Origin: Paenibacillus lactis
Lineage (GTDB): Bacteria > Bacillota > Bacilli > Paenibacillales > Paenibacillaceae
Length of the DNA stretch: 40,100 nt
Assembly: GCF_017873605.1 (NCBI RefSeq)
Contig: NZ_JAGGKI010000033.1
Span: 1-40,100, forward strand
Direction: 5' to 3'
The position numbers were made by a program, and so were the translations under genes. Below, in pieces: positions 6,420 to 13,398 of the stretch; the first letter of the stretch is position 1; every line of letters begins with the position of its first letter. The notes below the pieces were generated by a model that had not been told where the DNA came from, did no database searches, and saw nothing but the letters and a program-made list of their open reading frames with translations.

Positions 6420-6749
6420 ATGCCGGTTTACAATAAGCTAGTTCGGGATCTGATTCCCCAAGTCATTGAAGCTACAGGCAAAGAATTTCGCACACGGATC
6501 TTGGATGAGGAAGAGTATAAGAAAGAATTGATCATAAAGCTTAAAGAAGAGTCGGAGGAATACTTTGCCGCTGAAAGTTCAAAGGAGTCGTTGGAAGAAC
6601 TTGCAGATATGCTTGAGGTTATTCGGGCATTGGCGGTCGTACATGGAGCAACATGGGAAGAGCTTGAAGCTTTGAGAGAGAAGAAGGCGACAGCTCGAGG
6701 CGGATTCCAAGAACGGGTGTATCTAATCGATGTCGACGACAACGCTTAA
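6420..6749 (+). CDS. MazG-like nucleoside triphosphate pyrophosphohydrolase
   Basis: A 109-aa all-helical pyrophosphohydrolase of the MazG/phosphoribosyl-ATP pyrophosphatase-like superfamily. The opening MPVYNKLVRDLIPQVI is the signature of the small 'NKLVRD' subfamily. The metal-binding acidic residues appear as EESEE (about 43-47) and ELADMLE (about 60-66), the usual EExxE...ExxD layout. It would hydrolyse an NTP or dNTP to the monophosphate and pyrophosphate in the cytoplasm. The natural substrate of this subfamily is unsure. Its 3' end overlaps the start of the PLD-helicase gene by 20 bases, so the two are translationally coupled. That suggests nucleotide sanitation or depletion working with the helicase. 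Confidence 0.85.
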   Translation: MPVYNKLVRDLIPQVIEATGKEFRTRILDEEEYKKELIIKLKEESEEYFAAESSKESLEELADMLEVIRALAVVHGATWEELEALREKKATARGGFQERVYLIDVDDNA

Positions 6750-9177
6750 TGTCAAGCTAATTACGGAAAACTTAGCAGACGATTTAATCACCGGGATGCA
6801 GAATGCTTCCGGAATCTATATTATGACTTCGTTCGTTATGCAGTCAGGAGTGCGTTTATTGGCGCCCCATTTGAAAGGTGCGATCGAACGGGGAGCCGAG
6901 GTAAAGGTTCTCGCTGGGGATTATTTATTCGTTACGCAGCCTGAAGGCTTGCAGGCATTACGTGATATCGATCCCCTGTTGGAGGCAAGGTTATGGCGCA
7001 GTATGGGAACTTCCTTTCACCCAAAGGCCTATTTGTTTGACTACGAAAACGGTGAAGGGCTCCTTATCGTCGGTTCCTCTAACTTCTCCATGTCCGCCAT
7101 GAGAATGGGGATGGAGTGGAACCTGGCTATGAATGCAAAGGCCGAGCCTTATACGTTCCAAGTCGCGCTTGAAAAGTTTATGCAAAACTTTTATCACGAT
7201 TCTACGCTGCCGCTCAATGACAACACCATTTCTCTATATGAAGAGGAATATCGAACGTATCATCGCAAAAACCCGGAGTTAATTCGAATGATAACCGAGA
7301 TGGAGGAGAATGAGTACCGAACTGAAAACGCTAGCGATCCTGTTGAGGATAAGGTTTCTGAAAACGAACAAGGGTCTATTCATCCACGTTTTGCTCAGAT
7401 TGATGCTCTTGACGCTCTAGAGAGAACGCTAGAAGAAGAATATGACAAAGCCATGGTCGTTATGGCCACCGGACTCGGAAAAACCTATCTAGCAGGCTTT
7501 TTCGCCCAGCGTTTTCAACGGGTATTATTCATTGCGCATCGAGAAGAAATTCTTTATCAAGCCAAACGGTCATTCCAGCGCATCATGCCGGACAAAACCT
7601 TCGGTATCTATAACGGTGTCAAAAAAGAAGGGAACGCGGATTGCGTGTTTGCCTCAATCTACACGCTTGGAATGAAGAAGCACCGTGAATCGTTCGCACC
7701 GGACGGATTTGATCTTATCGTGGTGGACGAATTCCATCATGCAGCTGCAAACTCATACCAATCGGTTATCCAGTATTTTAAGCCGAAGTTTTTACTTGGC
7801 ATCACGGCAACACCAGACCGAATGGATGGGAAGGATGTGTATGCCCTTTGTGACGGCAACGTCGCCTACCAGATTCATTTCATTGAAGCCATCCGTCGCG
7901 GCTGGTTGTCCCCATTCCAATATTACGGTGTCTATGACGATACAGATTATTCATCCATTCGGTGGATCGGAACGCATTATGATGACGAGCAGTTGACTGC
8001 AGCTCAGTTGAGAGAGTCGCTGGCAGACAAGATCTACGATGCCTGGAACGCGCATAAGCAAACACGGACGATTGGCTTTTGCTCATCAATCCGACAAGCG
8101 GATTTTTTGGCGGGGTATTTTCAAGACAGAGGAATAGCTGCGGTCAGCCTTCACTCTGGAGCCGTAGGAATTACAAGAGGAGAGGCGATAGACCGTCTAG
8201 ATAGAGGAGATTTAGAAATCATATTTACGGTAGATTTGTTTAATGAGGGAGTAGATATTCCTAGTGTGGATACCCTGCTTTTTGTCCGACCGACCGAATC
8301 CTTAACCGTCTTTACACAACAGGTTGGCCGGGGACTGCGGTTATCGGAGCGAAAGACGCACTGCACAATCATTGACCTCATCGGTAATTATCGTAATGCG
8401 GACGTGAAGCTTCGATTATTCGCAAATGACGGTGAAGGAAAGAAAACGGCAAAGGAACCGATCATCCCGACTGTGCCAGATGGATGCGAGCTCCATTTGG
8501 AGACATCTGTTGTTAACCTTCTGGATGAACTAAGTCGTAAGAAACTGCCGCATCGCGAGCGTCTGCACCGTTCTTTCCTGGATCTCAAGAATGAGCTCGG
8601 TCGAATCCCTACATATTTGGAGCTTCACCTTCATGGCAGCTCGAACAGCTGGGAATATCGGAATGAATTCGGTTCTTATATCGGATTTCTCCTCTGGGCA
8701 GAGTGCTTAACGAAGGAAGAAGAGGAGATTTATTATCAGTATGAGGCTTGGATACGTGATGTCGAGAAGACTGTCATGACCAAGAGTTATAAAATGATCG
8801 TGCTCCTGTATATGCTCGAGCGTGGGACCGAACATTGGGCAGAATCGGTTACTCCTCAGGAAGTAGCGCCATTCTTCCATGGGTACCTAATGGAAAAGGA
8901 ATACCGGAGAAGGATCGATTTCTCCGATAAGGATTCGAAGCGTCTCTGGGAATACAATGAGACCGGCGTTAGCCAGCTCATCGAGCGGATGCCAATGACA
9001 AAATGGGGCTCGGCTAAAGGAAGCATGACCCGCTTCGAGGATGGTCTGTTTAGTCTAAGAATTGAACCTGCCCCCGAGCATCGATCCATTTTGCATCGGT
9101 GGACGAAGGAAATCTGCCTATATAGGCTGCATCATCATTTTGAACGTAAAGAGCAGAAGCAGAGACCCCTTCAGTGA
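6730..9177 (+). CDS. PLD-nuclease/SF2 helicase fusion protein
   Basis: An 815-aa fusion. Residues about 10-155 form a phospholipase-D-like nuclease half-site with H97-x-K99 (FHPKAYLF) and GSSNFS downstream. From about 215 a superfamily 2 helicase follows: Walker A ATGLGKT with K251, the Walker B variant DEFHH at 333-337, motif III-like ITATPDRMDGKD, and VRPTESLTVFTQQVGRGLR as motif VI. The C-terminal 270 residues are of unknown fold and do not resemble the tail of its neighbour. It would move along DNA and may cut or bind ends through the PLD part. It is a clear paralogue of the next gene. A hairpin overlapping its stop may limit read-through. Confidence 0.85.
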   Translation: MSTTTLNVKLITENLADDLITGMQNASGIYIMTSFVMQSGVRLLAPHLKGAIERGAEVKVLAGDYLFVTQPEGLQALRDIDPLLEARLWRSMGTSFHPKAYLFDYENGEGLLIVGSSNFSMSAMRMGMEWNLAMNAKAEPYTFQVALEKFMQNFYHDSTLPLNDNTISLYEEEYRTYHRKNPELIRMITEMEENEYRTENASDPVEDKVSENEQGSIHPRFAQIDALDALERTLEEEYDKAMVVMATGLGKTYLAGFFAQRFQRVLFIAHREEILYQAKRSFQRIMPDKTFGIYNGVKKEGNADCVFASIYTLGMKKHRESFAPDGFDLIVVDEFHHAAANSYQSVIQYFKPKFLLGITATPDRMDGKDVYALCDGNVAYQIHFIEAIRRGWLSPFQYYGVYDDTDYSSIRWIGTHYDDEQLTAAQLRESLADKIYDAWNAHKQTRTIGFCSSIRQADFLAGYFQDRGIAAVSLHSGAVGITRGEAIDRLDRGDLEIIFTVDLFNEGVDIPSVDTLLFVRPTESLTVFTQQVGRGLRLSERKTHCTIIDLIGNYRNADVKLRLFANDGEGKKTAKEPIIPTVPDGCELHLETSVVNLLDELSRKKLPHRERLHRSFLDLKNELGRIPTYLELHLHGSSNSWEYRNEFGSYIGFLLWAECLTKEEEEIYYQYEAWIRDVEKTVMTKSYKMIVLLYMLERGTEHWAESVTPQEVAPFFHGYLMEKEYRRRIDFSDKDSKRLWEYNETGVSQLIERMPMTKWGSAKGSMTRFEDGLFSLRIEPAPEHRSILHRWTKEICLYRLHHHFERKEQKQRPLQ

Positions 9178-9190
9178 TGAGGGGGTTTTC
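9166..9190 (+). terminator. Hairpin overlapping the PLD-helicase stop codon
   Basis: CCCCTTCA at 9166-9173 pairs with TGAGGGGG at 9178-9185 (one G-U pair) around GTGA, followed by TTTTC. It covers the TGA stop and probably reduces or ends transcription into the second helicase gene. Confidence 0.6.
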
Positions 9191-9234
9191 AAATATTAAA
9201 TCGCTTGCTCAAACAATTAAGGAGTTGCTGCTAT

Positions 9235-12200
9235 ATGAAAGAGGGCCTTTATGAGCAGATTATAAATAATCTTACTAGAAGACGGTTATTGACTTTGGAT
9301 AGTTCCTTATACGAAATTGGGATTGAGCCATTAGATCCGGAGGAAGCGCGCAAGGTGCTCTCTAATTACTTAGGCACCGTGATTCGTAGAGCATTGAAAA
9401 TTATTCGGGAAAGTAGCAATGATGATGAAGCACTCCTGTTACAGGTACGTGCCTGCAATGAAATTATTGCCACTCTGCGTAATACACTGGACAATGAAGA
9501 ATTAAGGGAATGGCAGCTTGATGAACAGGGTGAGGTTTTAACCTATGTCTATTCCAAACTAAATCATATTCGAGGTATCAAAGAGTCTAAGGTTCATCGA
9601 CCTACAACTCCTTTGTCTCAAAGTTCATTGTTTACGGGTTCCCATTCGGAACCTAATATGATGAGTGAGCTTAAAGCAGAGATTATTACTTCGGATCAGG
9701 TTGATCTGTTGGTTTCTTTCATAAAATGGAGCGGGCTACGTTTCCTAATGGAGCAGTTAGAGGAGTTCACGGCAAATGGAGGCCGGTTACGTGTCATAAC
9801 AACGACCTATATGGAAGCAACGGATTACAAGGCTGTGACAGAATTAAGTAAACTCCCGAACACAGAAATCAAAATCTCATACGATACAGAGCGAACACGG
9901 TTACATGCGAAGGCATATTTATTTAAAAGAGATACTGGATTTACTACGGCTTACGTCGGATCATCTAATCTTTCGAATCCTGCGCTTACGAGTGGTTTAG
10001 AATGGAACTTAAAGGTTACGGAGAAGGATTCTTATGACGTCCTACGAAAGATAGAGGCAACCTTTGAGAGTTATTGGAACGATCGTGAATTTAAAAGTTT
10101 TTCCTTTGCGGATCAGGAGCATCAATTGCTTCTCCAGCAGGCACTTGGCAAAAAGAAAGAACATGAGCGAAATCAGCTAACCTTCCCATTTACCCTTACG
10201 CCTTACGATTACCAGAAGGAAATCCTTGAGAAGCTCGAGGCTCAGAGAGTGATATATGGAAGAACGAGAAATCTACTAGTGGCGGCTACGGGAGTAGGAA
10301 AGACGGTTGTTTCTGCTTTCGACTACAAACGGTTTGCCGACCGGAATCAAAAGTCGAGATTACTTTTCGTGGCCCATCGTGAGGAAATTCTAAAGCAAAG
10401 CTTGGACACCTTCCGTTTTATACTGAAAGACCTAAATTTTGGGGAACTTCACGTAGGGAGTAACCAGGCCGATTCGATTGATCATCTATTTATTAGTATT
10501 CAAAGCTTCAATACTTTAAAACTTACTGAAAAAACCACTCGGAACTTTTATGATTACATCATCGTTGATGAGTTTCATCATGCCGCAGCCCCTTCTTATC
10601 AAAGGCTACTGGCATATTATCAGCCACAAATTTTATTAGGTTTGACAGCTACGCCTGAGCGAATGGATGGGAAAGATATTTTGCACTACTTTAATGATAC
10701 AATTGCAGCAGAGATTCGCCTAACAGATGCCATTGATCGAAAACTGCTCTGCCCCTTTCATTACTTCGGTGTGACGGATAGTGTCGATTTGTCTCAGGTC
10801 AAGTGGTCAAGGCGAGGATACGATCTAAATGAGCTTGAAAATTTATATTCCCATAATAAAATTCGGGCAAGCCAAGTTATAAACAGTCTAAAGAAATATG
10901 TAACCGATTTGGATGAAGTGAAGGGCCTCGGTTTTTGCGTGAGTGTTGCTCATGCACTTTACATGGCTAAAGTTTTCAATGAGTCGGGGATAGCCGCGAT
11001 TGCCTTGCATGGAAAGTCAAGTAACGATGAGCGGAGCTCTGCAAAGAGAAGATTAGTGTCAGGGGAAATCAAAGTGATCTTCGTTGTAGATCTTTATAAT
11101 GAAGGGGTAGATATACCGGAGATTAACACGGTTTTATTCCTTCGTCCCACCGAGAGCTTAACCGTATTCTTACAACAGCTTGGCCGTGGACTTCGTTTGG
11201 CAGAAGGAAAAGAATGTTTAACGGTTCTTGATTTTATTGGGCAAGCCCATAAAGAATATAATTTCCAGGAGAAGTTTAGGGCTTTGCTTGGTAAAACAAA
11301 GCATTCTATACAGCATTATGTCGAGAATGGTTTCTCGAGCCTGCCACGTGGAAGTTTTATTCAGCTTGAGAAGCAAGCTCAGGAATACATCCTGAGAAAT
11401 ATTAAGCAAACCACAATCAATAAGAGAAGCCTTATCGAGAAGCTAAAATACTTTACAGAAGATACTGGATTAAGCCTGACACTGGATCATTTTACTCGAT
11501 ATCACGGGATGAGTCTTTACGAGTTTTACGGTGGACGTAACGGGAAACGGACATTCCGAGGATTGATGGCTGAGGCGGGTTTGATCGAACCATTCGAATT
11601 CGAGGATATGGAGTATCTGACAAAACGTATTCCAGCTTTATTAAGCATAAACTCCCGGAGACTTCTAAGTTTTTTAATCGACTATCTTGAGGATCCAGGG
11701 AAATCTGCCCATACAGAAGAAGAACGACTGATGTTAAATATGCTTTATTATACCTTCTACCGATCAGAACCGAAGAAACATGGGTTTCTGGACATTAACC
11801 AGGCTGTCCAGTCTATTGTTTCCTGTAAAGAGTTTAGGGATGAGATCATTGAAATATTAAAGCATAATTACGAACACATTAACTTTGTAGATAAAAAGAA
11901 TGAGTTCCCATTCGTATGTCCATTAGACTTACATTGCACATATTCGACGGACCAAATTTTAGCGGCTTTTGGTTTTTGGAATGAAGACAAGGCCCCAGCC
12001 TTTCGCGAGGGTGTTAAATATTTCGAGGATAAGAAAACGGATATTTTCTTTATTACGCTAAATAAATCCGACAAGGACTTTTCTCCTTCTACTTTATATG
12101 AAGATTACGCCATCAATGAACGGCTGTTTCACTGGCAAACACAAAGTCGTATTTCGGAAGAAACGAATACGGCTAAGCGATATATCCATCATAAACAGAC

Positions 12201-12387
12201 CGGGAACAGAATTGCATTATTTGTCCGTGAATACAAAGAGGAGAATAATTATACTTCGCCTTTTGTTTTCTTAGGAGAAGCCGAGTATGTGAGACATGAA
12301 GGCAATAAACCAATGAGTATTGTGTGGAGGTTGAAAGAAGAGATGCCTCCGGAATTAGTTCCGGCAGCAAATAAAGCTATTGGATAG
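9235..12387 (+). CDS. PLD-nuclease/SF2 helicase with DUF3427-type C-terminus
   Basis: A 1050-aa protein from the ATG at 9235, chosen because AAGGAG lies ten bases upstream (a TTG at 9205 would add ten residues). Residues 1-110 are an added helical N-domain. The PLD part has H224-x-K226 (LHAKAYLF) and GSSNLS. The helicase has Walker A ATGVGKT (K356), DEFHHA from 445, LTATPERMDGKD and LRPTESLTVFLQQLGRGLR. The last 350 residues resemble DUF3427, including the closing FFITLNKSDKDFSPSTLYED and HWQTQSRISEET stretches. DUF3427 helicases are often found near NUDIX enzymes, and one follows here after 11 bases. A role in repair or defence at damaged or foreign DNA is inferred. Confidence 0.85.
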   Translation: MKEGLYEQIINNLTRRRLLTLDSSLYEIGIEPLDPEEARKVLSNYLGTVIRRALKIIRESSNDDEALLLQVRACNEIIATLRNTLDNEELREWQLDEQGEVLTYVYSKLNHIRGIKESKVHRPTTPLSQSSLFTGSHSEPNMMSELKAEIITSDQVDLLVSFIKWSGLRFLMEQLEEFTANGGRLRVITTTYMEATDYKAVTELSKLPNTEIKISYDTERTRLHAKAYLFKRDTGFTTAYVGSSNLSNPALTSGLEWNLKVTEKDSYDVLRKIEATFESYWNDREFKSFSFADQEHQLLLQQALGKKKEHERNQLTFPFTLTPYDYQKEILEKLEAQRVIYGRTRNLLVAATGVGKTVVSAFDYKRFADRNQKSRLLFVAHREEILKQSLDTFRFILKDLNFGELHVGSNQADSIDHLFISIQSFNTLKLTEKTTRNFYDYIIVDEFHHAAAPSYQRLLAYYQPQILLGLTATPERMDGKDILHYFNDTIAAEIRLTDAIDRKLLCPFHYFGVTDSVDLSQVKWSRRGYDLNELENLYSHNKIRASQVINSLKKYVTDLDEVKGLGFCVSVAHALYMAKVFNESGIAAIALHGKSSNDERSSAKRRLVSGEIKVIFVVDLYNEGVDIPEINTVLFLRPTESLTVFLQQLGRGLRLAEGKECLTVLDFIGQAHKEYNFQEKFRALLGKTKHSIQHYVENGFSSLPRGSFIQLEKQAQEYILRNIKQTTINKRSLIEKLKYFTEDTGLSLTLDHFTRYHGMSLYEFYGGRNGKRTFRGLMAEAGLIEPFEFEDMEYLTKRIPALLSINSRRLLSFLIDYLEDPGKSAHTEEERLMLNMLYYTFYRSEPKKHGFLDINQAVQSIVSCKEFRDEIIEILKHNYEHINFVDKKNEFPFVCPLDLHCTYSTDQILAAFGFWNEDKAPAFREGVKYFEDKKTDIFFITLNKSDKDFSPSTLYEDYAINERLFHWQTQSRISEETNTAKRYIHHKQTGNRIALFVREYKEENNYTSPFVFLGEAEYVRHEGNKPMSIVWRLKEEMPPELVPAANKAIG

Positions 12388-12398
12388 GGAGTGAATCG

Positions 12399-12800
12399 AT
12401 GCTCGCGGTAGCAGCGGCCATCATTGAAAATGAAGTCGGCCAAATCTTAATAGCCAGACGTAAGATGGGAAAGGCTCAAGAAGGCCTATGGGAGTTCCCC
12501 GGTGGCAAAATCGAGCCTAATGAATCGGTTGAAGATTGTTTAAAGAGAGAACTGCTAGAAGAAATGAATATTCAAATTCAACCGTATGAGTCGTATGGTG
12601 AACATGACCATTATTATGGATCGACACATATTCGCTTGTATGCCCATAAGGCTGAATTTGTGAGTGGCGAAATAATGTTAGTTGACCATGACGAGTATAA
12701 GTGGGTATATCCACCAGAGCTTGGAGAGTATGAATTTGCTCCGGCTGATGTTAAATTCGTAGAGATGTTAAGAGGACATTCAGCAGAGTCCATGGATTAA
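12399..12800 (+). CDS. NUDIX hydrolase, MutT-like (deoxy)NTP pyrophosphohydrolase
   Basis: A 133-aa NUDIX enzyme with an intact Nudix box, GGKIEPNESVEDCLKRELLEE, at about 35-55, matching Gx5Ex7REUxEE. The LWEFPGGK context is typical of MutT-type enzymes that convert 8-oxo-dGTP or other modified (d)NTPs to the monophosphate. It starts 11 bases after the DUF3427 helicase stop, behind GGGAG, so it is surely in that operon. Together with the MazG-like gene it brackets the helicase pair with nucleotide-cleaning enzymes. Exact substrate specificity cannot be read from the sequence. Confidence 0.85.
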   Translation: MLAVAAAIIENEVGQILIARRKMGKAQEGLWEFPGGKIEPNESVEDCLKRELLEEMNIQIQPYESYGEHDHYYGSTHIRLYAHKAEFVSGEIMLVDHDEYKWVYPPELGEYEFAPADVKFVEMLRGHSAESMD

Positions 12801-12815
12801 TCCATGGGCTTTTTA
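12787..12815 (+). terminator. Intrinsic terminator of the NUDIX operon
   Basis: A perfect 18-bp palindrome, CCATGGATTAATCCATGG (12790-12807), with outer AG/CT pairs overlaps the NUDIX stop and is followed by GCTTTTTAATTTT. It ends the 9235-12800 unit. Confidence 0.75.
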
Positions 12816-12821
12816 ATTTTG

Positions 12822-12835
12822 AGAACATGCATTCG
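12822..12835 (+). promoter_or_regulatory. LexA/SOS-box-like site before the HIRAN gene
   Basis: AGAACATGCATTCG fits the Bacillus-type LexA site (GAAC-N4-GTTC) with one change, G to A, in the right half. It is followed by CTGACAA, a possible -35. The 20-base element GAACANNNATTCGCTGACAA recurs at 33083-33102 before the pPIWI-RE operon. The start of the HIRAN gene is 111 bases downstream. Confidence 0.45.
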
Positions 12836-12946
12836 CTGACAAACAGCTGCTCATCCTGAGCTTTAAAATAAGCTTATCAAGATTGAGGCTGAATATCCGG
12901 AATACATAAAGTACAGTTTCGGGTTAGAAACGGAGAGTAGATATGC

Positions 12947-13297
12947 ATGGAACAAAGGTTTATTGCAATAACCGGGACATCGCATTATTTCGGCGCAGGT
13001 TTTTTGAAGCCGGGGATGGTCGTGCAGCTTATGAAAGATCCGGGCAATCCGTATGACGAGGAGGCGATCCAGGCGGTGATTCCTCCGCTTGGAAAGATCG
13101 GCTACGTTGCGAACAGCACGCATACGGTGCCTAAGGGATGTCGGAGCGCTGGTCGGATCTATGATTCAATTGAACAACAAGTTTACGGTGTGATCCGGTT
13201 TATTGTGAAGGATTTGGCCATTGTTGAGCTTATGGAAGGAATAGCATCACTCGATATATTTCTCCAAACAGAACATCAATCTTTTCCCTGGAAATGA
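12947..13297 (+). CDS. Stand-alone HIRAN-domain protein
   Basis: A 116-aa protein that is essentially one HIRAN domain. Family signatures visible are the N-terminal FIAITGTSHYFG, the central MVVQLMKDPGNPYDEEAIQAV (residues about 25-45), and IGYVANSTHTV. HIRAN domains bind single-stranded DNA ends, notably 3' ends, and occur in helicases that act at damaged or stalled DNA. Here it stands alone, between the PLD-helicase/NUDIX cluster and the AddAB-like genes, so it may help recruit one of those enzymes to DNA ends. A LexA-like site lies upstream. GGAGAG is the ribosome site. Partner proteins are inferred from position only. Confidence 0.85.
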   Translation: MEQRFIAITGTSHYFGAGFLKPGMVVQLMKDPGNPYDEEAIQAVIPPLGKIGYVANSTHTVPKGCRSAGRIYDSIEQQVYGVIRFIVKDLAIVELMEGIASLDIFLQTEHQSFPWK

Positions 13298-13398
13298 GGA
13301 AAATTGGCGTATTTTGTTTTTTGTTGCGGATTTAGGAAGGGGACAACGGGAAATTTGGCGAATGTAGGTATATAGAATTACAAGGGAGGAGGATTGGC

